64,000 nucleotides of DNA, from the NCBI GenBank assembly GCA_037974335.1, contig CM075729.1, positions 111,024,437 through 111,088,436 of the forward strand. Reading direction: 5' to 3'. Positions 31,085 to 44,268 of this stretch are shown here, one piece after another. Under the pieces are notes generated by a model. The model was given only the letters and a program-made list of their open reading frames with translations, ran no database searches and had not been told where the DNA came from. The translations under genes and the position numbers were made by a program. Every line of letters starts with the position of its first letter. The first letter of the stretch is position 1. Source of the stretch: Prionace glauca (Eukaryota; Chordata; Chondrichthyes; Carcharhiniformes; Carcharhinidae).

Positions 31085-31660
31085 AGACGTATAGAGGATG
31101 TTTCCTTCTCTCAATCTTGAAGCAATCGGGATTTTCTAATGAGGAAAAGTTGAGCAGGTTGGAATTTATTCATTGCAGTTTTAAAAAATGGGAGGTAATC
31201 TCACTGGAACATTAGATTCTGATAGGGATTGATAGGGTCGATACTGAAAGATTCTTTCTGTAGGTGAGCAATAAAACATGAGGGCAAAACCTTAAGGTAA
31301 GAGGTGAATCAGTTAACATGAAGAGAAATTTCTTCACTGAAAGGATTGTGAATCTTTGGGATTCTTTATCCCAGAGTATTGTGGATGCATCATTACTGAA
31401 TATAATGAAGATAGACAGATTTGTGGTGTCTCAGTGAATGGAATTTACAGAGAATAGGAGTGAAAATGGAGATGAGGTAGAAAATCAGCTATGATTCTGG
31501 TGAATGATGGGACAGTCTCAAGAGGATGAAGGGATTATTCGTTCTGTTATCTCTCATGTTCTTTACTGACTGAGGATTACTATCTAACCCTGGCACTTTC
31601 AACTCACAACTCATCACCCACAGAAGTCACTGCACACAGGGGGCCAGCACTATCGGAAGC
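31085..31660 (+). mobile_element. CR1-like LINE 3' fragment before the 39-bp array
   Basis: Paralogue of 9840-10330. It contains GAGAAATTTCTTCACTGAAAG and ends next to the minisatellite. Confidence 0.6.
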
Positions 31661-31661
31661 A

Positions 31662-34600
31662 CTGTGACATTGTCCCTCATTGTGTGAGCTGTGTCCTGTA
31701 CTGATACTGTCCGTCTCAGGGTGTGAGGTGTGTCCTGAACTGATACTGTCCCTCTCAGTGTGTGAGCTGTGTCCTGTACTGATACTGTCTCTCTCAGTGT
31801 GTGAGCTGTGTCCTGTACTTATACTGTCTCTCTCAGTGTGTGAGCTGTGTCCTGTACTGATACTGTCCCTCTCAGTGTGTGAGCTGTGTCCTGTACTGAT
31901 ACTGTCCCTCTCAGTGTGTGAGCTGTGTCCTGTACTGATACTGTCCCTCTCAGTGTGTGAGCTGTGTCCTGTACTGATACTGTCCCTCTCTGTGTGTGAG
32001 CTGTGCCCTGTACTGATACTGTCCCACTCAGTGTGTGAGCTGTGTCCTGTACTGATACTGTCTCTCTCAGTGTGTGAGCTGTGTCCTGTACTGATACTGT
32101 CTCCCTCAGTGTGTGAGCTGAGTCCTGTACTGATACTGTCCCTCTCAGTGTGTGAGCTGTGTCCTGTACTGATACTGTCTCTCTCAGTGTGTGAGCTGTG
32201 TCCTGTACTGATACTGCCCCTCTCAGAGTGTGAGCTGTGTCCTGTACTGATACTGTCCCTCTCAGTGTGTGAGCTGTGTCCTGTACTGATACTGTCCCTC
32301 TCAGTGTGTGAGCTGTGTCCTGTACTGTTAATGTCTCTCTCAGTGTGTGAGCTGTGTCCTGTACTGATACTGTCGCTCTCAGTGTGTGAGCTGTGTCCTG
32401 TACTGATACTGTCTCTCTCAGTGTGTGAGCTGTGTCCTGTACTGATACTGTCCCTCTCAGTGTGTGAGCTGTGTCCTGTACTGATACTGTCCCTCTCAGT
32501 GTGTGAGCTGTGTCCTGTACTGATACTGTCTCTCTCAGTGTGTGAGCTGTGTCCTGTACTGATACTGTCCCTCTCAGTGTGTGAGCTGTGTCCTGTACTA
32601 ATACTATCCCTCTCAATGTGTGAGCTGTGTCCTGTACTGATACTGTCCCTCCCTGTGTGTGAGCTGTGTCCTGTACTGATACTGTCCCTCTCAGTGTGTG
32701 AGCTGTGCCCTGTACTGATACTGTCCCTCCCTGTGTGTGAGCTGTGTCCTGTACTGATACTGTCCCTCTCAGTGTGTGAGCTGTGTCCTGTACTGATATT
32801 GTCTCTCTCAGTCTGTGAGCTGTGTCCTGTACTGATACTGTCCCTCTCAGTGTGTGAGCTGTGTCCTGTACTGATACTGTCTCTCTCAGTGTGTGAGCTG
32901 TGTCCTGTACTGATACTGTCCTTCTCAGTGTGTGAGCTGTGTCCTGTACTGATACTGTCTCTCTCAGTGTGTGAGCTGTGTCCTGTACTGATACTGTCTC
33001 TCTCAGTGTGTGAGCTGTGTCCTGTACTGATACTGTCCCTCTCAGTGTGTGAGCTGTGTCCTGTACTGATACCGTCCCTCTCAGTATGTGAGCTGTGCCC
33101 TGTACTGATACTGTCTCTCTCAGTGTGTGAGCTGTGTCCTGTACTGATACTGTCCCTCTCAGTGTGTGAGCTGTGTCCTGTACTGATACTGTCTCTCTCA
33201 GTGTGTGAGCTGTGTCCTGTACTGATACTGTCCCTCTCAGTGTGTGAGCTGTGTCCTGTACTGATACTGTCTCTCTCAGTGTGTGAGCTGTGTCCTGTAC
33301 TGATACTGTCCCTCCCTGTGTGTGAGCTGTGTCCTGTACTGATACTGTCGCTCCCTGTGTGTGAGCTGTGTCCTGTACTGATACTGTCCCTCTCAGTGTG
33401 TGAGCTGTGTCCTGTATTGATACTGTCCCTCCCTGTGAGTGAGCTGTGTCCTGTACTGATACTGTCTCTCTCAGTGTGTGAGCTGTGTCCTGTACTGATA
33501 CTGTCCCTCCTTGTGTGTGAGCGGTGTCCTGTACTGATACTGTCCCTCTCAGTGTGTGAGCTGTGTCCTGTACTGATACTGTCTCTCTCAGTGTGTGAGC
33601 TGTGTCCTGTACTGATACTGTCCCTCTCAGTGTGTGAGCTGTGTCCTGTACTGATACTGTCCCTCTCAGTGTATGAGCTGTGTCCTGTACTGATACTGTC
33701 TCTCTCAGTGTGTGAGCTGTGTCCTGTACTGATACTGTCCCTCTCAGTGTGTGAGCTGTGTCCCGTACTGATACTGTCTCTCTCAGTGTGTGAGCTGTGT
33801 CCTGTACTGATACTGTCTCTCTGAGTGTGTGAGCTCTGTCCTGTACTGATACTGTCCCTCTCAGTGTGTGAGCTGTGTCCTGTACTGATACTGTCCCTCT
33901 CAGTGTGTGAGCTGTGTCCTGTACTGATCCTGTCCTTCTCAGTGTGTGAACTGTGTCCTGTACTGATACTGTCCCTCCTTGTGTGTGAGCTGTGTCCTGT
34001 ACTGATACTGTCCCTCTCAGTGTTTGAGCTGTGTCCTGTATTGATACTGTCCCTCCCTGTGTGTGAGCTGTGTCCTGTACTGATACTGTCCCTCTCAGTG
34101 TGTGAGCTGTGTCCTGTACTGATACTGTCCCTCTCAGTGTGTGAGCTGTGTCCTGTACTGATATTGTCCCTCTCAGTGTGTGAGCTGTGTCCTGTACTGA
34201 TACTGTCCCTCCCTGTGTGTGAGCTGTGTCCTGTACTGATACTGTCTCTCTCAGTGTGTGAGCTGTGTCCTGTACTGATACTGTCCCTCTCAGTCTGTGA
34301 GCTGTGTCCTGTACTGATACTGTCTCTCTCAGTGTGTGAGCTGTGTCCTGTACTGATACTGTCTCTCTCAGTGTGTGAGCTGTGTCCTGTACTGATACTG
34401 TCTCTCTCAGTGTGTGAGCTGTGTCCTGTACTGAAACTGTCTCTCTCAGTGTGTGAGCTGTGTCCTGTACTGATACTGTCTCTCTCAGTGTGTGAGCTGT
34501 GTCCTGTACTGATACTGTCCCTCTCAGTGTGTGAGCTGTGTCATGTACTGATACTGTCCCTCTCAGTGTGTGAGCTGTGTCCTGTACTGATACTGTCTCT

Positions 34601-37551
34601 CTCAGTGTGTGAGCTGTATCCTGTACTGATACTGTCTCTCTCAGTGTGTGAGCTGTGTCCTGTACTGATACTGTCTCTCTCAGTGTGTGAGCTGTGTCCT
34701 GTAATGATACTGTCCCTCCCAGTGTGTGAGCTGTGTCCTGTACTGATACTGTCCCTCTCAGTGTGTGAGCTGTGTCCTGTACTGATACTGTCTCTCTCAG
34801 TGTGTGAGCTGTGTCCTGTACTGATACTGTTTCTCTCAGTGTGTGAGCTGTGTCCTGTACTGATACTGTCTCTCTCAGTGTGTGAGCTGTGTCCTGTACT
34901 GATACTGTCTCTCTCAGTGTGTGAGCTGTGTCCTGTACTGAAACTGTCCCTCTCAGTGTGTGGGCTGTGTCCTGTACTGATACTGTCCCTCTCAGTGTGT
35001 GAGCTGTGTCCTGTACTGATACTGTCCCTCCCTGTGTGTGAGCTGTGTCTTGTACTGATACTGTCCCTCTCAGTGTGTGAGCTGTGTCCTGTACTGATAC
35101 TGTCCCTCTCAGTGTGTGAGCTGTGTCCTGTACTGATACTGTCCCTCTCAGTGTGTGAGCTGTGTCCTGTACTGATATTGACCCTCCCTGTGTGTGAGCT
35201 GTGTCCTGTACTGATACTGTCCCTCTCAGTGTGTGAGCTGTGTCCTGTACTGATACTGTCCCTCTCAGTGTGTGAGCTGTGTCCTGTACTGATACTGTCC
35301 CTCTCAGTGTGTGAGCTGTGTCCTGTACTGATACTGTCCCTCTCAGTGTGTGAGCTGTGCCCTGTACTGATACTGTCTCTCTCAGTGTGTGAGCTGTGTC
35401 CTGTACTGATACTGTCCCTCTCAGTGTGTGAGCTGTGTCCTGTACTGATACTGTCCCTCTCAGTGTGTGAGCTGTGTTCTGTACTGATACTGTCCCTCCC
35501 TGTGTGTGAGCTGTGTCCTGTACTGATACTGTCCCTCTCAGTGTGTGAGCTGTGTCCTGTACTGATACTGTCCCTCTCAGTGTGTGAGCTGTGTCCTGTA
35601 CTGATACTGTCCCTCTCAGTGTGTGAGCTGTGTCCTGTACTGATACTGTCCCTCTCAGTGTGTGAGCTGTGTCCTGTACTGATACTGTCCCTCTCAGTGT
35701 GTGAGCTGTGTCCTGTACTGATACTGTCCCTCTCAGTGTGTGAGCTGTGTTCTGTACTGATACTGTCCCTCCCTGTGTGTGAGCTGTGTCCTGTACTGAT
35801 ACTGTCCCTCTCAGTGTGTGAGCTGTGTCCTGTACTGATACTGTCCCTCTCAGTGTGTGAGCTGTGTCCTGTACTGATACTGTCCCTCTCAGTGTGTGAG
35901 CTGTGTCCTGTACTGATACTGTCTCTCTCAGTGTGTGAGCTGTGTCCTGTACTGATACTATCCCTCTCAGTGTGTGGGCTGTGTCCTGTACTGATACTGT
36001 CCCTCCCTGTGTGTGAGCTATGTCCTGTACTGATACTGTCCCTCTCAGTCTGTGAGCTGTGTCCTGTACTGATACTGTCTCTCTCAGTGTGTGAGCTGTG
36101 TCCTGTACTGATACTGTCTCTCTCAGTGTGTGAGCTGTGTCCTGTACTGATACTGTCTCTCTCAGTGTGTGAGCTGTGTCCTGTACTGATACTGTCCCTC
36201 TCTGTGTGTGAGCTGTGTCCTGTACTGATACTATCCCTCTCAGTGTGTGAGCTGTGTCCTGTACTGATACTGTCCCTCTCAGTGTGTGAGCTGTGTCCTG
36301 TACTGATACTATCCCTCTCAGTGTGTGGGCTGTGTCCTGTACTGATACTGTCCCTCTCAGTGTCTGAGCTGTGTCCCGTACTGATACTATCCCTCTCAGT
36401 GTGTGAGCTGTGTCCTGTACTGATACTATCCCTCTCAGTGTGTGGGCTGTGTCCTGTACTGATACTGTCCCTCTCAGTGTGTGAGCTGTGTCCTGTACTG
36501 ATACTGTCCCTCCCTGTGTGTGAGCTGTGTCCTGTTCCCGATACTGTCTTTCTCAGTGTGTGAGCTGTGTCCTGTACTGATACTGTCACTCTCAGTGTGT
36601 GGGCTGTGTCCTGTACTGATACTGTCCCTCTCAGTGTGTGAGCTGTGTCCTGTACTGATACTGTCCCTCTCAGTGTGTGAGCTGTGTCCTGGACTGATAC
36701 TGTCCCTCTCAGTGTGTGGGCTGTGTCCTGTACTGATACTGTCCCTCTCAGTGTGTGAGCTGTGTCCTGTACTGATACTGTCCCTCCCTGTGTGTGAGCT
36801 GTGTCCTGTACTGATACTGTCTTTCTCAGTGTGTGAGCTGTGTCCTGTACTGATACTGTCCCTCTCAGTGTGTGAGCTGTGTCCTATACTGATACTGTCC
36901 CTCCCTGTGTGTGAGCTGTGTCCTGTACTGATACTGTCTCTCTCAGTGTGTGAGCTGTGTCCTGTACTGATACTGTCCCTCTCAGTGTGTGAGCTGTGTC
37001 CTGTACTGATACTGTCTCTCTCAGTGTGTGAGCTGTGTCCTGTACTGATACTCTCCCTCCCTGTGTGTGAGCTGTGTCCTGTACTGATACTGTCCCTCTG
37101 TGTGTGAGCTGTGTCCTGTACTGATACTGTCTCTCTCAGTGTGTGAGCTATGCCCTGTACTGATACTGTCTCTCTCAGTGTGTGAGCTGTGTCCTGTACT
37201 GATACTGTCCCTCTCAGTGTGTGAGCTGTGTCCTGTACTGATACTGTACCTCTCAGTGTGTGAGCTGTGTCCTGTACTGATACTGTCCCTCTCAGTGTGT
37301 GAGGTGTGTCCTGTACTGATACTGTCCCTCTCAGTGTGTGAGGTGTGTCCTGTACTGATACTGTCCCTCTCAGTGTGTGAGGTGTGTCCTGTACTGATAC
37401 TGTCCCTCTCAGTGTGTGAGCTGTGTCCTGTACTGATACTGTCCCTCTCAGTGTGTGAGCTGTGTCCTGTACTGATACTGTCCCTCTCAGTGTGTGAGGT
37501 GTGTCCTGTACGGATCCTGTCCCTCTCAGTGTGTGAGCTCTGTACTGTACT
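31662..37551. repeat. 39-bp minisatellite, long array (about 151 units)
   Basis: 5.9 kb of the same 39-bp unit as 10412-11614. Pyrimidine-tract variants (CCCTCTCAG, CTCTCTCAG, CCCTCCCTG) are interspersed, and the CCCTCCCTG variant is concentrated right of about 32640. A TTCTG variant pair and the unit after it recur exactly 273 bp (7 units) apart at 35477 and 35750. Open frames of 714, 912, 195 and 155 codons on the plus strand, and others on the minus strand, are repeat artefacts. Confidence 0.96.
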
Positions 37552-39469
37552 TGATTTGAAAAAGTGAATAGCTGATCAGGCAGAGTTAAATTGAAAGGTA
37601 AAATGGTGCACAAAGAAAAAGTATTTGGAGATTGGATGCTTGGATAAGATTAGGGATATTGGAATGATTGGGAGAAAGTCGACAGGAAGAAACAAATAGT
37701 GAGAGATCACGGAGATGTGAGACCAAAGATTAGATTATTGAATCAGGATGAAGAAATGGGTTTCGCTGCTTTTCAGAAATGGGCTGTTGATGTCTGGTTG
37801 GTGGAATATCAGAAGCAGGTTAGAAAAAAGAAATGAAACACTGTCGCTGTAAGAGTGGGTCAGAGGCTGGGAATTTGGTGGAGAGTAACTCAGCTCCTGG
37901 GCAAAAGTGCTATTTCGGAAATCGGTACAGACTCGATGGGCCGAATGGCCTCCTTCTGCACTGCAAGGATTTTATGGTTGATCGATGGTTGAGTTTATTC
38001 AGACAACAACTGAAGAGAGGGAGAGGGGAGGGGAGGGGGAGATTGTTGATGTTCTGTGAATTCTGTGTTGAAGTTGGAAAATTGTGGGTGAACTGAGGCA
38101 GTTTGATGCTGTTGTCCGGATTGTAACCGCAGGGAGACAGACCTGGGGCAATGCCATTGAGATGATGGAAAATGAGCTGCCGGATTGACTGTTGTTGGAA
38201 AGAGAGAAAGTTCAAATAAGTTTCACATCGAAACCGGGACTGAAGCGGATCCTCGGCTTCCGAGTGGGAGAAATTAAACAGGAAAATTACAGTGAAATAG
38301 AAATGAGAGTGAGTGAAAGGAATTTCAGATTGTGTCCCCAGAATTGAGAAAATAAAATAAGTTTTACTTTTTAAGTGGAAGAAGTTTGTAGAAGTTTTGG
38401 AATTGAAACACACTCTGTTGGAAACTCTGCCCCCTGTTGTTTCAATGTAACAATCTTCAATGTTTCCTTTTCTGTTATTTGTGAAACGCGGTTTTCCCTT
38501 AATTTCAATAACAGACATTCGTGAAGAAAGAAGATGTGATGGAATTTATTTTATCCCCTTTTAAAAGGCACGTGCTATATTTGTAAGGTTGAAAAGATCC
38601 AGAGTGAAACTTGAAGTGATGTGAGAAAGAATTGTGTGTACAGATGTGTGTGTGTAAAGTTCCTGTTAGTGAATGAGGAAAGGCTGTGTGAATGCTCTGC
38701 ATTGCTGTTCCTTCAGACCGGCTCCAACTCTGATGTGTTCTCCTGAAAATGGTTAGGTCTAAAGGGGGAGAACAGTTTAAAAGTTTTGAAACTGAAAACT
38801 TGTTACCGCTTTAATGAAACTCTATTGAAACGGGTGAAACATGTGGATTTCTAATCCAGATACAAATCCACATCTGTCAGAGTGGAGTCGTTTCTTTAAA
38901 GCTTTGACGGTGTAATTTCGAATTGAGGAGCTGAATTTAAGGTGATTGTTGGTGGATTATTCTTGTGTTTAAAATCTTCATAAAAACCACCTTGAGGAAC
39001 AATTGGAACTTTATTTTCTAATCCAAATTGCTCCAAGGTTTTTGCTCCGAAATATCCAGGTTGAAATGATGAATCCAGAAGACTTGAAGAAATATTTTTG
39101 TTCTGCTGAAACCGCCATTACTCTGAGAACATTGTAACCCAGTCTCTTTTCAAAATCAGAGTGACAGTGAATTCCTTCACCAAACATGTTTTAATTTAGA
39201 ATTAACCCATTCACCTCAGAGCACAATAAACCTTTTCTGTTTCATAAACTCACACACATTCGCACAGGTAACAATTGTGTCCAATACTGCAAAGTGTAAC
39301 AATATTTCCAACAGTTACAAGAATTGGAAACTTAGCTGCAGACACCAATTTGTACAAAGGCTTTGATATTTCAAAGATATTTGTGATTTGTCAAGACAGA
39401 ATGCTTGGAAATGGGAGATCTTAACTTGAGCACACTTTCCAATGGAGTTTTTGTTGAAGTATTTTATCA
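37552..39469. other. Duplicated intergenic block, no gene seen
   Basis: Paralogue of 11615-13794 without the 12387-12570 SINE. A SINE tail fragment lies at about 37925-37985. No gene is supported. Confidence 0.55.
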
Positions 39470-39717
39470 CTTTCACAAGTCGGCTTCCATTAACACTGCA
39501 ATTGTGACTGTGAAAATCCCCTCGTGGCCACACTCAGGCACCTGTTGTTGAGGGAGAATTTAGCATGGTCAAAGTACCGAACCAGCACATCTTTTGGACT
39601 GTGGGAGGCAACCCACACAGACACGGGCAGAACGTGCAGACTCCACACAGGCAGTGACCCAAGCTGGGCATTGAAGCTGGGTCCTTGGTGCTGCCCATCG
39701 CACTCACTTATAGAAAC
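39470..39717 (-). mobile_element. Shark-type SINE (reverse), paralogue of 13795-14048
   Basis: Same landmarks (GAACCAGCACATCTTTTGG, CAGACACGGGCAGAACG). Confidence 0.65.
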
Positions 39718-40227
39718 ATGAAAAAAGGGCATAAGAAATTGAAATTCACAAATTCATTACATGTCAATTAATACTTTAAAATGCTGAAGGAGAAATTTGC
39801 TGGGATTTAAAACACACTTTAGCTCCTTTCTATGTTTGTTCTGAAGTAAACTATGCATAGGACTATCTCAATTTGAGATGATTTGAAAAATGTAAGTATC
39901 ATTTAATCTGCTTAAATAATGACATGTCATCTAAGATATGGAGCAAACATGTTGTCCCAGAAATCAAATTCAATGTCAAAAAATTATATTTGATTGTCAA
40001 TATTATCCAGGGCTCCCAGTTGAGATCGGATGGAAAATAATGGGATGTTTCTCCAAGAAGAGTGATTGAGAGAGAGATGTAGTGTTAGGAAACATACACA
40101 CTGCACACATATTAGCATCATCATGGGTGTAATCTGGTACTGAGATATATTTTACAGAAAGGAAAATAGTTTAGACTGGTAATTTGCTGACCAATTCTTG
40201 GTGATGTTCGTGCCCTTGTGTAGAGGA
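39718..40227. other. Intergenic sequence, nothing recognised
   Basis: Paralogue of 14049-14564; AT-rich and non-coding. Confidence 0.45.
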
Positions 40228-40950
40228 AGGTTTCTAACCAGGTAATAAGATTTTTAACAGGTTCCTTAACTCCCCTCTCCCACCCCGCCATGCCAAGAAA
40301 TAATGTTGGGAAATGAGTGTCATTCCATTATGTGTATTGTAGAACTATACAATCAGTGAGGAGAAGCTTTAGCCTGAGTGAGACAGAGACCAAAGGAGTA
40401 AATTTGGGTATGTGGTTCCAAGTGGAAATTTAACTCTCAAATCTTTTGCACATTCAGTTTTAGAGGAAAGGCCAAATGCCGAGGTAAAACCGGCAGCCTT
40501 CAATTAAGTTAAATAGCCTAGCTGCCCCGGGTTTTCTGCAGATGTGTATCTTTTGTGAAAACCATTGTTGGAAGGTGAAAACAGAAGTAAAAGTCAGCAA
40601 GCACACCCATAGTACCCCTGCAATAGCCATTTTACAGGTATAGCTCAAATCTCTCTCTCACTGACTGTGGAATTCAGACAAGTCAGCAAGGAATGCACCT
40701 GAAAAGAAAACTGGGAAGCTTCACAAACTACAGAAGAATGGATTCACAAAACTGACTCTTCACTTGCTGAAACCAACTCCACTGAGAGCTTGCACCACAC
40801 ACTCAGACTCAACTCACAGCTTTTGCCTTACAGGCCACACCACTACTCTGAACAGGCAGCACAGAGCCACATTCACAGGCCGCACTGGACACAGCATCTT
40901 ATTTGGACCAATCTAGAGAGATCTACCCAGCAGACAACCCATCTCCTGGG
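40228..40950. other. About 720-bp segment present only in this duplicon
   Basis: Copy A jumps from GAGGACAGTGT straight into the SINE head (about 14565), while this copy carries 0.72 kb before it. Copy A seems to lack the first bases of the SINE, which favours a deletion in A over an insertion here. No coding frame or known family was recognised. Confidence 0.65.
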
Positions 40951-40954
40951 CCTC

Positions 40955-41245
40955 GGCAGCACAGTGGCACAGTGCTTAGCATAACTGCCTCATAGCGCCA
41001 GAGACCTGGGTTCGATTCCCGGCTTGGGCAACTGTCTGTACCGAGTCTGCACGTTCTCCCTGTGTCAGCATGGGTTTCCTCTGGGTGCTCATGTTTCCTC
41101 CCACATTCTGAAACTTGTGCTGTTGAGGTGCACTGGAAATGCTAAATACTCCCTCAGTGACACAGAACAGGCGCCAGAGGATATTCACAGTAAACTTCAT
41201 TGCAACGTTAACGTAAGTCTACTTGTGACACTAATAAATAAACTG
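40955..41245 (+). mobile_element. tRNA-derived SINE (plus), full head
   Basis: Head GGCACAGTGCTTAGC with B box GGGTTCGATTCCC, middle TTTCCTCCCACATTCTG, end ACACTAATAAATAAACTGG. Paralogue of 14565-14845. Confidence 0.75.
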
Positions 41246-41469
41246 GAAACTTTAACTTCTGGTCAGCACCCTCTACCCCTCCCCCACCTCCAATTCCCCC
41301 ACCCTTCTCACCCAAACCATGTACAAATCCCAAGGCAGCTCTGTGGAAGAGGATGCAGCAGTGGGACAAGGTTACAGTGGTGCAGATGAAATGTGTACAT
41401 GAACATTGCACAGTCTTCACCTCGATCCTGCTGGGTCATTTCTCAAGACATTTAAGAGGCAATCGCATT

Positions 41470-41718
41470 GCTGTGGGTCTGGAGCTACATGTAGGGCACA
41501 CCAGGTAAGGACAGCAGATTTCCTTCCTTCAAGGACATGAGTGAACAAGATGGGTTTTTACAACAGTTGGTAATGGCTTCACGGACATCATTAGACTTTA
41601 TTTTTTATTGAGTTCAATTTCCATCCTCTATCATAATGGGATTCAATCCAGATTCCCGGGGCTTTATCCTGTGTCTCTGGATTCCTATCCAGTGACAATA
41701 CCTCTACACTGCCAGCAG
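41470..41718 (-). mobile_element. Second SINE type (reverse), paralogue of 15035-15312
   Basis: Same A-box-like and B-box-like blocks in reverse orientation. Confidence 0.6.
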
Positions 41719-43137
41719 CCCAAACTCCATGTGGAAGTACCAGGCATGTATCACACACCTTGATGTGTGATGGGTTATCAAAATCAGGAATGACTGCTTG
41801 GGGAGGTGGAACTGGATAGGAACACAAAGGTCACCTTCCTGCATCTTCCAGATCTTAATCTGGAATGAGAGGCTGGAATGGTAAAAGATCATTGTGATCC
41901 AGCTAAAGAGAGGTGCAAAGAACTGATTTAATCTTCACTTATAATCCCATGTGGTAATCTTTTTCGAATATCCAGATACAAATGTCCACGAAATGTTCCC
42001 ATCACCGTCTGTTACCATCTCTTGATGTGCATTTCTGACCTTGCAAAGGTCCCTCTGCAGTGGGAGCAGAGAGGACTGTCACTCAGCCTCTGCTGTTCTT
42101 AGCCAGCCTCTCGGGCCTAAACACAGCACCCCGTCCCCAGCCACTGTGGGGACCAGTGGCCTACCGCGACACTCTTGCCTGCTTGCACCGATCTATCCTC
42201 ACAACTTGCCCCACCCTCCACCAGCTCAGAGAGATCAACTTCGCGACTCCCACTACAATAGCCAACACAAACCCTCACCCATCCCCTGTCATGGCCAGCA
42301 CAGAGCATGACCCTCCCTCCCACACTGATCACTGTCAGACAGTGCACAGTGTTTCCCTCCTGCCCACCAGCACCAGTCAGCTGCCCCAGTCTGGCCCCTC
42401 CCCTCAGTCCCCACCTTCGTTGCATGGCCTGATACACAGTTGGCAATGCCAGGGTGCTGGACTGGCACTGCCCAAGGATCACCCTCTCTGCCAGTTACCC
42501 CTGGCAGGGAGCCACAAGGTCTCTATATCTACCAGCAAGGCCATTGCATCTAGTTCCCCATTGGTGGGGGCTAGCTGTGATTCTCACTGGAGAGAATCTC
42601 TCCTGGTGAGGCCACAGAGGCAAGTGAACCCAAACAATAATGTCCCAGACTCGTGAATTCAATACAAAAAATATGTAAATTTTATTTAAATGATTTATCC
42701 AGCCTTGCACTGGAAATGGACGTGAGGCTGACCTTGCTGGATGTCTGGTGTGGGTAAGATCGTGAGAGGGGAGAAATCAGGTGTGAACCTGATTTTTCGA
42801 CTTGCTCACCATATTACCGGCTCATCCTGACCATCAGCCAGTGGGGCACAAAGGTAAGATCACCTCCCTGGACAGGATAAACAGAGTGAAAGTGTTAATA
42901 ATCATACATAAGCTGCTATTAGAGAAACCACAGTCTCTGTTAAAGCTTACCCAGGTAAGCGTCAAGGCCTCGGCACAAGGAAGGTAAGCCTAGAATAGAG
43001 GTTCATTTATTAACAAAGACTGCTAAACTGAAAGATTTCATTAAATTAGAGATGGAGAGAGGAGATGGGAGAGGTATTTGATATCTCCAAACCCAGACAC
43101 AAGCTAGAATGTTATTGATGAATTGTAACAACATGAA
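41719..43137. other. Intergenic block, unclassified repeats only
   Basis: Paralogue of 15313-16720. The Pro-rich ORFs here (from 42041 and 42060) use different frames from those in the paralogue, so no gene is called. Confidence 0.5.
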
Positions 43138-43490
43138 TTCACAGAATCATAGAATCCTTACAGGTAGGATGCCATTCGGTCCATCGAGTCTGCACTGATC
43201 ACAATCCCATTCAGACTCTATTTTTGTAATCCATATGTTTACGCTGCTAATGCCCCTGTCACTAGGGTCAATTTATCATGGCCAATGAATCTAACCCACA
43301 CATCTTTGGACTGTGGGTGGAAACCGGAACACTCGGAGGAAGGCCACACAGCCACTAGGAGAATGTGCAAACTCCACACAGACAAGTGTCTGGCTGGAAT
43401 TGAACCCTGGTCCTTGGTGCTGTGAGGCAGCAATGCTCACCACTGTGCCACCGTGTTGCCCAACAGTGCCACCGTGCTGCCCCACTATGC
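43138..43490 (-). mobile_element. HE1-like SINE (reverse), paralogue of 16722-17062
   Basis: Same landmarks, including the short CAGTGCCACCGTG repeat at the head end. Confidence 0.7.
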
Positions 43491-43547
43491 TGCCTCTATT
43501 AGATCAGCTAAAATGATTGAATCTTCATGCTAATTGGATATTATAAT

Positions 43548-44268
43548 TGTTATAACCCAGGTCAGAAACTCCAAGGTATTTTATGAAGTCAGCTTTAACC
43601 ATAATTTACACTTTGAATTTGGCGAGAAAAAGCATGCAATGTTTCACTTCAGCTATGATTTAAATGACCCACTCGGGAGCTTTTCTCAATAAAACTTTAT
43701 TTAAGAATACAGTTAACAAAATAGAATGAAAATTAGCCATAACCTTTACTATTACAGACAGAAAAACATAATCATGATAGTGTATAAACTTTAACAACTA
43801 AATACACCTTCCAATATAAGAAGCATCTTTAAATACATACATCAACTTCACGTTTAGCACAGAAAATAAGATTACCCGCATGGTTTGCAGCTCAGTAATG
43901 CCAGTTGTGAATTAGTCCTTTGGATAGAATTGAAACTCTGGTGTCTCATCCTTGTAACTTCCAGCAGACATTGAGGTAGAGATGAAGCCACTGCTGGCAT
44001 CAGGCTAATAACCAGCAAACCACTGACAGCACAGTTTTCATTCCAGGAAGGCAAGAAAAACTGCTTCCAACATAACAGAATTTCTAATAACAGGGAGACA
44101 GGCACAGTCATACTTCCTTTCAGTTTGAAGTCCAAACATCTTCTAACTCAAAAAGCAGCCAGCAGCCCAAACCAAAAGTGAAATAACTCTTGTCATCTGA
44201 CCTATCAAGCATTCTTCCCTTTAACAATTGAAAAACGTTGTAAACTCATAAAGCACCTGGACATCACA
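43548..44268. mobile_element. Possible solo LTR, paralogue of 17127-17847
   Basis: 721 bp with TGTTATAACC and ACATCACA ends, the same length as copy A. No internal element or target duplication is seen. Confidence 0.3.

Noticed and set aside
31680-36563. 714- and 912-codon ORFs with a 13-residue Cys-Glu-Leu-Cys repeat, and minus-strand counterparts
   Set aside because: The 39-bp unit is a multiple of three without stops on either strand. Both strands being open in parallel is a repeat artefact and no start context or flanking exon supports a gene.
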